Numbered from the stretch's first letter, positions 8,914 through 17,889 are shown. The stretch: 64,000 bases of DNA from an uncultured Oscillospiraceae bacterium (GCA_934572335.1 CAKTKU010000004.1:62001-126000), one strand, 5' to 3'. Translations and numbers: made by a program. Notes: generated by a model from the sequence alone, not told the origin.

Positions 8914-10554
8914 ATGAAAAAACTCATTTCCGTTCTGCTCACAGGCGCAATAATGCTCACGGCGGCAGCGTGCGGCTCGACCGCGACAACTCTGCCCGCC
9001 CCGGAGGGCGGCAAGCCGGTCGTCACCTCCGCCGCTGTGGAGGACGGCACTCTGCGCGTCGCCGCGCTGTACGACATCAGCACGATGGACGTTGCGCAGA
9101 CCACGGACGATTACATGGTTCCCATGAACGTATTTGACCGTCTTTTTGAGTCTGAGGTCCAGTCTGACGGCAGCACCGCCGTTGTCCCCAGCCTCTGCGA
9201 AAGCTACACCGTCTCTGACGACGGTCTGACCTACACGTTCACGCTGAGAGACGGCGTTGTCTTCTCCAACGGCAGCGCGCTTACCGCCTCCGACGTGCAG
9301 TACACGTTCGAGCGTCTTCTGACTGTCGGCGGCGTGAACGACGATATTCCCCTTGAGGTCGCCGGTGCGGAGGCACTGCAGAACGGCGAGGCCGACACGC
9401 TTGAGGGCTTTTCCGTGATAGACGACACGCACTTCACCGTCACGCTCAACACCGCGAACGCCGGCTTCCTTGCGGAGCTCACCGCCCCTGCCATGTCCGT
9501 TGTGGATAAGGAGACCGTAGAGAGCGTCGCTAATTTCGGCATGAGCTGTGAGGACACTGTCGGCACCGGTCCCTACAAGGTGACGGAGTGGGTCGTGAAC
9601 GATCACTTCACGCTTGAGTACAACGACAAATACTGGGGCGATGAGCCGTCCGTGAAGAAGGCGATAGTCTCCATCATCCCCGACCCCTCTACCCAGAACC
9701 TCATGTACCAGAACGGTGAGCTGGACATTATCGACCTTGAGGCGCTCGATTCCAGTCTTGTCGAGGCTACATACAAGACGCAGTACGCCGACAAGCTTGT
9801 TGTCAGCTCCCGCGTCGGACTTACATACTTCGCACTCAACGAGAATAATCAGTACCTCTCCGACGTCAATGTGCGCAAGGCGCTGCAGATGGCGATCGAC
9901 GCCGACGCCATCGTCGCCTCCATCTATGCCGGGAACGCCATTGTTGAAAACGGCATCATCCCCGAGGGCGTCTGGGGCTTCAACAAGGAGCTCGCGCGTC
10001 CCGCCTATGACCCCGAAGGCGCGAAGGCTCTGCTCGCCGACGCGGGCTATGCCGACGGTGAGATAAGCTTTGAGCTTTCCATGGACTCCTCCGCGTCCAG
10101 CAATCTTCAGCTCGTCTATCAGGTCGTTCAGCAGAATCTGCAGGCGATCGGCATCAACGCCGAGATAAAGAGCTATGACGAGTCGTCCTGGCTCGACCTG
10201 CGCAAGTCCGGCGAGATGGATTCCTTCATCGCCACGTGGACGATGGACTACAATGACCCCGCCAACATCATGTACACCTTCTTCGGCAGTGCCGACAAGA
10301 CCCTCATCCGCAGTCTGAACTACCCCGACACTGAGGTCATGGCACGCGTTGCCGCCGCCTCCGGCATCACGGACGACGCTGAGCGCATGGCGGAGTATCA
10401 GGCACTTGAAGAGAAGATAGTCGTTGAGGACGCCGCATGGGTCCCGCTTCTGGGCAGCACCCACCTTTTCGCGATCGGCGAGCGCGTGGAGAGCTTCGTC
10501 CCCTACTGGGCTGGGTTCAGCAACTTCTACGTCAGCGACGTAACGCTCAAGTAA
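8914..10554 (+). CDS. Family-5 ABC substrate-binding lipoprotein (peptide/nickel type)
   Basis: 546 residues from the ATG seven bases after GGAGGG. A lipoprotein signal (KK, hydrophobic core, AAAC) puts the lipidated cysteine at C20. The rest is the long two-lobed family-5 solute-binding fold used for di- and oligopeptides, nickel complexes and some glycosides, with the usual DGLTYTFTLRDGVVFSNG region near residue 105. It is first in a five-gene transporter operon with two permeases and two ATPases. A 9-bp hairpin follows before the first permease, consistent with higher SBP expression. Substrate not determinable; peptides are most likely. Confidence 0.88.
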   Translation: MKKLISVLLTGAIMLTAAACGSTATTLPAPEGGKPVVTSAAVEDGTLRVAALYDISTMDVAQTTDDYMVPMNVFDRLFESEVQSDGSTAVVPSLCESYTVSDDGLTYTFTLRDGVVFSNGSALTASDVQYTFERLLTVGGVNDDIPLEVAGAEALQNGEADTLEGFSVIDDTHFTVTLNTANAGFLAELTAPAMSVVDKETVESVANFGMSCEDTVGTGPYKVTEWVVNDHFTLEYNDKYWGDEPSVKKAIVSIIPDPSTQNLMYQNGELDIIDLEALDSSLVEATYKTQYADKLVVSSRVGLTYFALNENNQYLSDVNVRKALQMAIDADAIVASIYAGNAIVENGIIPEGVWGFNKELARPAYDPEGAKALLADAGYADGEISFELSMDSSASSNLQLVYQVVQQNLQAIGINAEIKSYDESSWLDLRKSGEMDSFIATWTMDYNDPANIMYTFFGSADKTLIRSLNYPDTEVMARVAAASGITDDAERMAEYQALEEKIVVEDAAWVPLLGSTHLFAIGERVESFVPYWAGFSNFYVSDVTLK

Positions 10555-10579
10555 CAAATATAAATATCAATGCGCGGCA

Positions 10580-10603
10580 GGACACCCGATATTCCGGGTG
10601 TCC
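10580..10603 (+). promoter_or_regulatory. Intercistronic hairpin between SBP and permease
   Basis: Perfect 9-bp inverted repeat (GGACACCCG / CGGGTGTCC) with a 6-base loop and no T-tract. It lies 14 bases ahead of the AGGAGG of the permease. Such hairpins stabilise the upstream SBP mRNA or reduce read-through. Confidence 0.5.
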
Positions 10604-10630
10604 GCGCTGTGCATTCAGGAGGCTGAGTTT

Positions 10631-11554
10631 TTGGCAAGGAATATACTCAACCGCGTCATTCAGGCCGTGATAGTAATGCTCGGCGTGGCGCTGCTTATCT
10701 TCATAATGCTGCGCATCGTGCCCGGCAACGCCATTGTCACGATGATGGGCGAGCACGCCAAGATAGAGACCATCGAGCGCATGACAAGCGAGCTTGGGCT
10801 GGATCAGCCGATATACGTGCAGTTCTGGCGCTATATATCCGGCGCTGTGCGCGGCGACTTCGGCACGAGCTATTCCCTCAACCGCAGCGTGACAGAGCTT
10901 ATCGGCGCGGCATTTCCCAACACCGTGCGCCTCGCGCTCGCCGCGGCACTTGTCGCGTGGGTGACGGGCATAATCTGCGGCATAATCGCCGCAGTGAAGA
11001 AAAACGGGATACTCGACCATTTCTTCATGGGCATGTCGCTGCTGGGCGTATCCGTGCCGGTTTTCATGGTGGCCATGGTGCTGCAATATTTTCTGGCGTA
11101 TAAGCTCAAATGGCTGCCCATCTCCGGCGTTGACAGCTGGCAGGGGTACATTCTCCCCGCCATTGCTCTCGGCTGGAACAGCGCAGGCAGCATCGCCCGC
11201 CTCACGCGCTCCACGCTGCTGGAAGTCATGCAGGAGGACTATATAGACACCGCGCGCGCCAAGGGTCGCCGTCAGGTCGGCGTTATCACGGTGCACGCGC
11301 TGCGAAACGCGCTTTTGCCGGTGATAACGATGATGGCAGTGCAGCTGTCTTCCCTTCTCTCCGGCGCCGTGATATGCGAGACGGTGTTCTCCGTCAACGG
11401 CATTGGCCGCCTGCTCGTTCAGGCGATAGAGGGGCGCGACATTCCGCTTTTGCAGGGGACGATACTCTTCTCGACGCTCCTTGTGATCCTCGGCAACCTC
11501 ATTGCCGACTGTCTGTATGCCGCGCTTGACCCGCGCATAAGCAAGGAGGCGTGA
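10631..11554 (+). CDS. ABC transporter permease (DppB-like)
   Basis: About 307 residues from a TTG start eight bases after a perfect AGGAGG; an earlier in-frame ATG overlaps the intercistronic hairpin and lacks a ribosome-binding site. The N-terminal membrane helix followed by LRIVPGN is the hallmark of DppB/OppB permeases. The cytoplasmic coupling motif is visible as DTARAKGRRQVGV. About six membrane segments. Forms the translocation pore with the next gene's product. Confidence 0.9.
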   Translation: MARNILNRVIQAVIVMLGVALLIFIMLRIVPGNAIVTMMGEHAKIETIERMTSELGLDQPIYVQFWRYISGAVRGDFGTSYSLNRSVTELIGAAFPNTVRLALAAALVAWVTGIICGIIAAVKKNGILDHFFMGMSLLGVSVPVFMVAMVLQYFLAYKLKWLPISGVDSWQGYILPAIALGWNSAGSIARLTRSTLLEVMQEDYIDTARAKGRRQVGVITVHALRNALLPVITMMAVQLSSLLSGAVICETVFSVNGIGRLLVQAIEGRDIPLLQGTILFSTLLVILGNLIADCLYAALDPRISKEA

Positions 11555-11556
11555 GC

Positions 11557-12453
11557 GTGAAGAAATCCCCCGAACTTTCAAACGATCTGCGCGTACAGCT
11601 CGGCGAGGCGGAGACCTTTGGTCCTGTTGTAAAGCGCCTCTGGCGGGAGAATAAGCTCGCCGCGGCATCTGCCGTGGTGATACTGCTGTTCGTTCTCGCC
11701 GCCATTCTTGCCCCCGTGCTCACGCCCTACACCTTTGACGGCATGGATCTTCTCAACCGTCTTTCACCCCCGTCGCGCGAGCATCTGCTCGGCACGGATG
11801 AGGCCGGGCGCGACGTGCTGACGCGCATGCTGTACGGCTCGCGCGTGTCGCTGCTGGTCGGTATTGTGCCAACGGTCATCTCCATGCTCGCCGGGGCGAT
11901 ACTCGGCATAATCGCGGGATACAGCGGCGGGCGGACAGACGCCGTGATTATGCGCATTGCGGATGTCATGCTCGCGTTCCCGTCGATGTTCCTCGCGATG
12001 GTGATAATGTATACTCTCGGCGATGGGATGATAAACATCTTCCTCGCCCTCGCGCTCGTCAACTGGGCAAGCGTCGCGCGCATAGTACGCGCGGAAACGC
12101 TCAAGCTCAAGGCGACGGAGTTTGTGGAGGCGGCGCGCTCCATCGGTGTGAAGAAGCTGGCGATCATGTTCCGGCACATCCTGCCAAATTGCGTTCCGTC
12201 GCTCATCGTGCTCTTCACGCTGAACATTCCCTCCGCCATACTCTCGGAAAGCTCGCTGAGCTTTCTCGGCATCGGCATAAAAGCGCCTCAGGCGTCGTGG
12301 GGGCTGATGGTGAACACCGGGCGGCAGTTCCTGTACAGCCAGCCGTGGCTCAGTCTCTCGCCGAGCATTGCCATCATGCTCATAGTGCTCGCGTTCAACT
12401 TCCTCGGCGACGGTCTGCGCGACGTACTTGACCCGCATCTTAAAAACCAGTGA
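11557..12453 (+). CDS. ABC transporter permease (DppC-like)
   Basis: About 298 residues. Two GTG candidates are six bases apart; the second is seven bases after AAGGAGG and directly follows the dppB-like stop, so it is chosen. The N-terminal cytoplasmic stretch, first membrane helix and the GTDEAGRDVLTRMLYG signature are typical of DppC/OppC. The coupling motif EAARSIGVKKLAIMFRHILP is conserved. Second pore subunit of the transporter. Confidence 0.9.
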   Translation: MKKSPELSNDLRVQLGEAETFGPVVKRLWRENKLAAASAVVILLFVLAAILAPVLTPYTFDGMDLLNRLSPPSREHLLGTDEAGRDVLTRMLYGSRVSLLVGIVPTVISMLAGAILGIIAGYSGGRTDAVIMRIADVMLAFPSMFLAMVIMYTLGDGMINIFLALALVNWASVARIVRAETLKLKATEFVEAARSIGVKKLAIMFRHILPNCVPSLIVLFTLNIPSAILSESSLSFLGIGIKAPQASWGLMVNTGRQFLYSQPWLSLSPSIAIMLIVLAFNFLGDGLRDVLDPHLKNQ

Positions 12454-12466
12454 AGGAGGGGCAGCT

Positions 12467-13447
12467 ATGGATAACGCGATAGTATTGAATGTCGAGCATC
12501 TGTGCACCAGCTTCTTCACGCAGAACGGCGAAGTCAAAGCGGTCAACGATGTGTCCATATCCGTCCCGCGCGGCAAAATAATCGGCATCGTGGGTGAATC
12601 CGGCTGCGGCAAAAGCATGACGGCGCGCTCCATCGTGCGGCTTCTGCGCTACCCCGGCAAAATCGTCAGCGGCAGCATAAAGCTTGCGGGCAAGGAGCTG
12701 ACGGAGCTTTCCGAGCACGAAATGTCCACCGTGCGCGGCGAAGAGATAGGTATGATATTTCAGGAGCCTATGACGAGCCTCAACCCCGTGATGCGCGTCG
12801 GGCTTCAGGTGCGCGAGGCGCTGCTGCTGCACCGCAAGGTCACGCCGCAGGAGGCAAAGACGGAGGTCCTGCGCATATTCGGCAAGGTCGGTATATCCGA
12901 GCCAGAGCGCCGCTACAACTGCTACCCGCATGAGCTGTCCGGCGGTCTGCGGCAGCGGGTGATGATCGCAATGGCGATGATATGCCGCCCGAAGCTCGTC
13001 ATTGCCGACGAGCCGACTACGGCGCTGGACGTGACCGTCGAGGCGCAGATACTTCAGCTCATGCGCGCGCTGCGCGATGAGACCGGCTCCGGCATTGTCA
13101 TCATTTCGCATAACCTCGGCGTTATTGCGCAGATGTGCGACTATGTATACGTGATGTACGCCGGGCGCGTCGTGGAACAGGCGGAGACATTTGAGCTTTT
13201 TGCCCACCCGTCGCACCCGTACACTGCCGGACTCATGTCCGCCGTCGCCTCGCTTGAGCGAGGCAATGACGAGCTGGAGACTATACCAGGCGTCGTGCCG
13301 AACCTTCTGCATCTGCCCGCGGGGTGCAGCTTCTCCCCGCGCTGTGCCAAGTGCGGCGCGCACTGCGGCGACGCCGTGCCGGAGCTGCGGGAGGTGTCCC
13401 CCTGTCATCTTGTGCGCTGTATCAACATCCCGGAGGTGCGTCCATGA
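12467..13447 (+). CDS. ABC transporter ATPase (DppD-like)
   Basis: 326 residues from the ATG, with GAAGGAGG upstream. Walker A GESGCGKS (near residue 43), signature LSGGLRQR, Walker B VIADEPTTALD and switch His in ISHNLGV are all consensus. The C-terminal Cys-rich region GCSFSPRCAKC is the oligopeptide/dipeptide-transporter tail, which in some members binds an iron-sulfur cluster. Works as a heterodimer with the next ATPase; the two genes overlap by ATGA. Confidence 0.92.
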   Translation: MDNAIVLNVEHLCTSFFTQNGEVKAVNDVSISVPRGKIIGIVGESGCGKSMTARSIVRLLRYPGKIVSGSIKLAGKELTELSEHEMSTVRGEEIGMIFQEPMTSLNPVMRVGLQVREALLLHRKVTPQEAKTEVLRIFGKVGISEPERRYNCYPHELSGGLRQRVMIAMAMICRPKLVIADEPTTALDVTVEAQILQLMRALRDETGSGIVIISHNLGVIAQMCDYVYVMYAGRVVEQAETFELFAHPSHPYTAGLMSAVASLERGNDELETIPGVVPNLLHLPAGCSFSPRCAKCGAHCGDAVPELREVSPCHLVRCINIPEVRP

Positions 13448-14406
13448 GCGAAATACTTCTTGAGGCCAAGGGTCTGACGAAGGAGTTCACCCTGAAAAAC
13501 AGAAAAAAAGTGCACGCCGTTTCCGACGTGTCGCTTGAGATATTCAAGGGAGAAACGCTCGCCCTTGTGGGCGAGTCCGGCTGCGGCAAGTCGACCCTCG
13601 GGCGGACGCTTATCCGGCTCATAAAGGCGACATCCGGCGAGATAATGTTTGACGGAACGGATATAACCTCGCTCAGTGAAAAGGACTTTGCCCCGTACCG
13701 CCGCCGCATGCAGCTCATATTTCAGGATCCCTACGCCTCTCTCGACCCGCGCATGACCGTGCGCGACATCGTGGCGGAGCCGCTGAAGACCTACAAGCTC
13801 TGCCGCACAAAGGAGGAGACGACCACGCGCGTGCTCTCACTTCTGCGCGACGTCGGTATCCCGGAGGAATTCCTTTACCGCTATCCCCACCAGTTCTCCG
13901 GCGGACAGCGCCAGAGGATAGGTATTGCCCGCGCCATCGCGCTCGACCCGGCGCTCATTGTCTGCGACGAGCCGGTCTCCGCGCTCGATGTATCGGTGCA
14001 GAACCAGATACTCAATCTTCTGCGCCAGCTCCAGCGTGAACGCGGACTGACCTATCTTTTCATCAGCCACGATCTGTCCGTTGTGCGCTTCATCTCTGAC
14101 AGGATATGCGTGATGTTTCTCGGACGGCTGTGCGAGATTGGGCGCACGGCGGAGGTCTACGCCGAGCCGCTGCACCCGTACACGCGCTTTCTCATCAACG
14201 CCATACCAAAGGCTGATCCCGCCGCACGTTTTGAGGAAAAGCCGCTTCTGACCGGCGAGCTGCCAAGCCCTATCGACCCGCCGTCCGGCTGCCGGTTCCA
14301 CACGCGCTGCCCCTACGCCACGGAGCGCTGCCGCTGTGAAGTGCCGCAGCTGCGCCCCATCGGCGATCGCCTTGTTGCCTGTCACCGCGCGGAGGAGCTG
14401 AACTGA
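13444..14406 (+). CDS. ABC transporter ATPase (DppF-like)
   Basis: 320 residues; its ATG overlaps the upstream stop (ATGA), indicating translational coupling. Walker A GESGCGKS, signature FSGGQRQR, Walker B IVCDEPVSALD and ISHDLSV switch are complete. The C-terminus has the oligopeptide-transporter region GCRFHTRCPYATERC. Last gene of the operon, followed 18 bases later by a strong bidirectional terminator. Confidence 0.92.
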   Translation: MSEILLEAKGLTKEFTLKNRKKVHAVSDVSLEIFKGETLALVGESGCGKSTLGRTLIRLIKATSGEIMFDGTDITSLSEKDFAPYRRRMQLIFQDPYASLDPRMTVRDIVAEPLKTYKLCRTKEETTTRVLSLLRDVGIPEEFLYRYPHQFSGGQRQRIGIARAIALDPALIVCDEPVSALDVSVQNQILNLLRQLQRERGLTYLFISHDLSVVRFISDRICVMFLGRLCEIGRTAEVYAEPLHPYTRFLINAIPKADPAARFEEKPLLTGELPSPIDPPSGCRFHTRCPYATERCRCEVPQLRPIGDRLVACHRAEELN

Positions 14407-14424
14407 ATATTCTCCCCGTACAGC

Positions 14425-14461
14425 AAAAACCGGGCTATGCGCACTGCATAGCCCGGTTTTT
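14425..14461. terminator. Perfect bidirectional terminator
   Basis: 16-bp perfect stem flanked by A5 on one side and T5 on the other, with a 5-base loop. It serves the peptide-transporter operon on the plus strand and copA on the minus strand. Confidence 0.92.
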
Positions 14462-14479
14462 GCGTATTCATTTTTCTCT

Positions 14480-14689
14480 TTATTCTATACCGGTCACGGT
14501 GTAGTCCTTCGCCTCGACAGCGCTCTTGAGAACGCTGTCCTCCACGGGGGCGCTGAGCGTGACGACAGCGGTGCCGCTGACATGGCTGACCTGTGCCTCG
14601 GCAACGCCGGGGACATTCTCCAGCACCTTTTTCACGGTCGCTTCGCAGTGCTGGCACATCATACCTGTGATCTTCATTGTTTTTTCCAT
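14480..14689 (-). CDS. Possible internal start: CopZ-like copper chaperone
   Basis: In-frame internal ORF of 69 residues at the 3' end of copA. The ATG is preceded by AAGGAG at 14699-14704 with a nine-base spacer. The product would begin MEKTMKITGMMCQHCEAT and form a complete heavy-metal-associated fold with its CxxC. The DNA just upstream is A-rich like an intergenic spacer. CopZ proteins of this size carry Cu(I) to CopA and CsoR. Separate translation is inferred from the sequence, not shown. Confidence 0.5.
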   Translation of the reverse strand: MEKTMKITGMMCQHCEATVKKVLENVPGVAEAQVSHVSGTAVVTLSAPVEDSVLKSAVEAKDYTVTGIE

Positions 14690-16996
14690 GGTTTTTGTCT
14701 CCTTATATTCTTTAATTTTATTATTGCGCTTGTGGTCATGGCTCGCATCATAGAGCTTGAAGAGATTGAGGCGCAGTGCGTTTGTCACGACGCAGAAGCT
14801 TGACAGACTCATCGCCGCCGCGCCGAGCATCGGATTGAGCGTCAGCCCCAGCGACACGAACGCGCCCGCCGCGATCGGGATGCCAATGCTGTTGTAGAAA
14901 AACGCCCAGAACAGGTTTTCGTGGATATTCCTCAGCGTGGCGCGGCTGAGGCGTATCGCCGCAGGAACGTCGCTCAGGCGGCTCTTCATCAGCACCACGT
15001 CCGCCGCGTCGATGGCGACATCCGTGCCCGCGCCGATGGCGATGCCGATGTTCGCGCGCGTAAGCGCCGGGGCATCGTTTATCCCATCGCCGACCATGGC
15101 GACCTTGCCCTGCTGCATCAGCCGGCGTATCACGCTCTCCTTGCCGTCGGGCAGTACCCCGGCGATGACCTCGTCAACACCGGCCTGCGCGCCGACGGCC
15201 TTTGCTGTGCGCTCATTGTCGCCGGTGAGCATCACAACGCGGATGCCCATATTCCGAAGCTCCTGCACCGCCTTCGGGCTGTCGGGCTTTATGACGTCCG
15301 CCACGGCGATGATGCCGAGCAGATTGCCGTCATAGGCAAACCACAGCGGGGTCTTTCCCTCCTCCGCAAGAGTCTCCGCCTTGTCGCGCATCGCGGAGCT
15401 GACCTCAACACGCGATGAAATGAGCGCGGTATTGCCGCCGCAGAGGGGCTTTGCGTCCAGCATGGCTTCCAGCCCGTTGCCGGGCAGAGCCTTGAAGTCC
15501 GTGACCTCGTGCGCGGCGCTCCCCTGCTCCTCGGCATATTGCAGCACGGCGCGCGCAAGCGGGTGCGCGCTCTTCCTCTCAAGCGCGTAAGCAAACGCCA
15601 AAAGCTCATTCGCGTCAACGCCGGGCGCCGGGATAACATCGGTCACGCACGGCTCACCTGCGGTTATAGTGCCGGTCTTGTCGAGGGCAACGATCTCAAT
15701 CCGGCCAGTCTCCTCAAGAGACGACGCGGTTTTGAAGAGTATGCCGTTTTTCGCGCCAAGCCCGCTGCCGACCATGATGGCGACCGGCGTCGCAAGCCCC
15801 AGCGCGCATGGGCAGGAGATGACCAGCACGGATATGCCTCGCGCGAGCGCGAAGCCCACACTCCGCCCGAGGATGAGCCACACGACGGTCGTGATCACAG
15901 CGATGGTGATGACGGCGGGAACGAACACGCCGGATACCTTGTCCGCGATCTTCGCGATCGGTGCTTTTGTCGCCGCCGCGTCGCTGACCATATGGATGAT
16001 CTGTGAAAGCGTTGTGTCCTCGCCGACGCGCGTCGCGCGGCATTTCAGAAATCCGGACTGGTTGACCGTCGCGGCTGAGACGCTGTCGCCGGGCGCTTTG
16101 TCCGCAGGAATGCTCTCCCCTGTCAGCGCTGCCTCGTTCACGGCGCTCTCGCCCTCTATCACAACACCGTCCACCGGGACGCTCTCTCCCGGACGGACGA
16201 CGAAAACATCGTCCTTCTGTACTTCCTCTATGGGTACGGTCTGCTCCGTGCCGCCGCGCAGCACAGTCGCCGTCTTGGGTGCAAGCTTCATCAAGCCCTT
16301 GAGCGCGTCCGTCGTCTTGCCCTTGGAGCGTGCTTCAAGCATCTTGCCGACGGTGATGAGCGTGAGTATCATTGCGGCGGACTCAAAATAAAAGTCCATC
16401 ATGTACGTCATCACACCGTTCATGTCGCCCTTGACCTGCGCGTCAGTCATGGCGAAGAGCGCATACGTGCTGTACACAAACGCCGCGCTCGCCCCGAGGG
16501 CGACGAGCGTGTCCATATTCGGCGCACGGTGCCACAAGCTCTTGAACCCGCTGATGAAAAAGCGCTGGTTGATGACCATGATGACGACCGTCAGCAGCAG
16601 CTGCGACAGCCCCATCGCGACATGGTTCCCGTCATAAAACGCCGGAAGCGGCCAGCCCCACATCATGTGCCCCATTGAGAAGTACATGAGCACGATGAGA
16701 AAGCCAAGCGACCATATAAGCCGCCGTTTGAGCTTCGGCGTCTCGTGATCCTCCAGCTGAGCCTCCGCCTCTGACGCCGACGGCGCGGACTTTCCCGCGC
16801 CCTTGAGCGACGCGCCGTAGCCCGCGTTCCTGACCGCGGATATCACAGCGTCCGGCGTGGCCGTGCCTTCAACGCCCATCGAGTTTGTCAGCAGGCTCAC
16901 GGAGCACGCCGTGACCCCCTCGACCTTTGACACCGCCTTTTCCACCCGCGCCGAGCACGCCGCACAGCTCATACCCGTCACATTATACTGTGTCAT
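14480..16996 (-). CDS. copA: Copper-translocating P1B-type ATPase with fused C-terminal CopZ-like domain
   Basis: 838 residues. Domain order: N-terminal heavy-metal domain with GMSCAAC (8-14), eight-helix P1B-ATPase core with TGES (292-295), the copper-site CPC (395-397), DKTGT (439-443) and MVGDGINDAP, then a second heavy-metal domain with MMCQHC from about residue 770 to the end. It exports Cu(I) from the cytoplasm using ATP. A second metal domain at the C-terminus is unusual. The codons ahead of it hold a consensus AAGGAG nine bases before an in-frame ATG, so free CopZ may also be made. csoR is encoded upstream on the same strand. Confidence 0.94.
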   Translation of the reverse strand: MTQYNVTGMSCAACSARVEKAVSKVEGVTACSVSLLTNSMGVEGTATPDAVISAVRNAGYGASLKGAGKSAPSASEAEAQLEDHETPKLKRRLIWSLGFLIVLMYFSMGHMMWGWPLPAFYDGNHVAMGLSQLLLTVVIMVINQRFFISGFKSLWHRAPNMDTLVALGASAAFVYSTYALFAMTDAQVKGDMNGVMTYMMDFYFESAAMILTLITVGKMLEARSKGKTTDALKGLMKLAPKTATVLRGGTEQTVPIEEVQKDDVFVVRPGESVPVDGVVIEGESAVNEAALTGESIPADKAPGDSVSAATVNQSGFLKCRATRVGEDTTLSQIIHMVSDAAATKAPIAKIADKVSGVFVPAVITIAVITTVVWLILGRSVGFALARGISVLVISCPCALGLATPVAIMVGSGLGAKNGILFKTASSLEETGRIEIVALDKTGTITAGEPCVTDVIPAPGVDANELLAFAYALERKSAHPLARAVLQYAEEQGSAAHEVTDFKALPGNGLEAMLDAKPLCGGNTALISSRVEVSSAMRDKAETLAEEGKTPLWFAYDGNLLGIIAVADVIKPDSPKAVQELRNMGIRVVMLTGDNERTAKAVGAQAGVDEVIAGVLPDGKESVIRRLMQQGKVAMVGDGINDAPALTRANIGIAIGAGTDVAIDAADVVLMKSRLSDVPAAIRLSRATLRNIHENLFWAFFYNSIGIPIAAGAFVSLGLTLNPMLGAAAMSLSSFCVVTNALRLNLFKLYDASHDHKRNNKIKEYKETKTMEKTMKITGMMCQHCEATVKKVLENVPGVAEAQVSHVSGTAVVTLSAPVEDSVLKSAVEAKDYTVTGIE
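14699..14704 (-). promoter_or_regulatory. Internal ribosome-binding site within copA
   Basis: AAGGAG on the minus strand nine bases before an in-frame ATG (14687-14689), positioned to start a stand-alone CopZ-like protein. Confidence 0.6.
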
Positions 16997-17022
16997 ATCT
17001 GTATATCCTCCGAAAACTACGC

Positions 17023-17331
17023 TTACTTCATGAGCTTTTGCAGTGTTACAACAAGCTCATCAATGACTTCGTCCTTCCCCTGCCGTATGTCATCCGCCAC
17101 GCAGGTGCGTATATGGCTGGCAAGCAGCTCTTTATTGAACGCATTCACCGCCGCGTTCACCGCTGCGGACTGCACGAGTATGTCCGGGCAGTACGCGCCG
17201 TTTTCCACCATGCCGCGTATACCGCGTATCTGCCCCTCAATGCGGTTGAGCCGGTTGATGAGCTTGGCATACTCCTCCGGTGAGCGCTCCTTTTTCCTCT
17301 GCGAGCAGCAGCAACATTTCTTTTCTTCCAC
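17023..17331 (-). CDS. csoR: CsoR-family copper-sensing repressor
   Basis: 102 residues from a GTG start six bases after AGGAGGA. The all-helical DUF156/CsoR fold shows the Cu(I) ligand set C48, H73 and C77 (YCPDIL, SHIRTC). An extra N-terminal CCCC run (6-9) is not part of the sensor site and may add metal affinity. CsoR binds its operator without copper and leaves it when Cu(I) binds. Two matching palindromes lie in its own promoter, so it should autoregulate csoR-copA. Confidence 0.9.
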   Translation of the reverse strand: MEEKKCCCCSQRKKERSPEEYAKLINRLNRIEGQIRGIRGMVENGAYCPDILVQSAAVNAAVNAFNKELLASHIRTCVADDIRQGKDEVIDELVVTLQKLMK

Positions 17332-17354
17332 GCGCGTTCCTCCTCACTCTCAAA

Positions 17355-17371
17355 ATACCCCCGTGGGGTAT
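17355..17371. promoter_or_regulatory. CsoR operator 1
   Basis: 17-bp palindrome ATACCCCCGTGGGGTAT, the classical GC-tract CsoR site. It covers the expected transcription start of csoR-copA. Confidence 0.8.
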
Positions 17372-17375
17372 CTTG

Positions 17376-17404
17376 AATATATACCCCCACCGGGTATTTG
17401 TCAA
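17376..17404 (-). promoter_or_regulatory. csoR-copA promoter
   Basis: TTGACA and TATATT separated by 17 bases on the minus strand. The spacer is filled by CsoR operator 2, so repressor binding would block RNA polymerase directly. Confidence 0.85.
17381..17397. promoter_or_regulatory. CsoR operator 2
   Basis: Second 17-bp site, ATACCCCCACCGGGTAT, centred 26 bases from operator 1 and lying between the -35 and -10 of the csoR promoter. Confidence 0.8.
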
Positions 17405-17435
17405 TGGGGATATTGAAATTTTGTGCAAGCTGCTG

Positions 17436-17464
17436 TTGCGGCAGGCGGGCGTATTTGCTATAAT
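17436..17464 (+). promoter_or_regulatory. ridA promoter
   Basis: TTGCGG, 17-base spacer ending in TGC, then TATAAT (extended -10). Divergent from the csoR promoter 32 bases away. Confidence 0.65.
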
Positions 17465-17508
17465 ATATCTGCAATTATTAAGTATTAACAGGAAAGGTCG
17501 TATTTACT

Positions 17509-17889
17509 ATGGCAGTTGAAATCATAAACGCCCCCAACGCCCCCGCGGCGATCGGTCCGTATTCCCACGGCACAAAGTGCGGCAACATCATCTTCACCTC
17601 CGGGCAATGCCCGTTCTATCCCGGCACGGGCGAGGTCGAGCGCGATGTGAAGAAGGCGACCGCGCTTGCGCTCAATAACGTCCTCGCCGTTGTAGAGGCG
17701 GGAGGCGGCAAGAAAACCGACATCGCCAAGGTGGAGATATTCGTCCGTGATCTTGCGAATTTCGGCACGATAAACGAGGTGTACGCTGAGTTCTTCGGCG
17801 GGCATAAGCCCGCGCGCTACTGCGTGCAGGCCGCGGCGCTCCCCAAGGATGTCGAGCTTGAGATCGCGGCAACGGCGTATCTCGGCTGA
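17509..17889 (+). CDS. ridA: RidA family enamine/imine deaminase
   Basis: 126 residues with AGGAAAGG upstream of the ATG. The conserved active-site Arg (R103 in PARYCVQ) and Glu (E118) of the RidA/YjgF family are present, together with the IGPYSHG and FTSGQ motifs. RidA trimers hydrolyse reactive 2-aminoacrylate formed by PLP enzymes and serine/threonine dehydratases. The serine dehydratase genes lie just downstream, although that enzyme uses an iron-sulfur cluster. Confident family call; the physiological imine is not defined. Confidence 0.9.
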   Translation: MAVEIINAPNAPAAIGPYSHGTKCGNIIFTSGQCPFYPGTGEVERDVKKATALALNNVLAVVEAGGGKKTDIAKVEIFVRDLANFGTINEVYAEFFGGHKPARYCVQAAALPKDVELEIAATAYLG

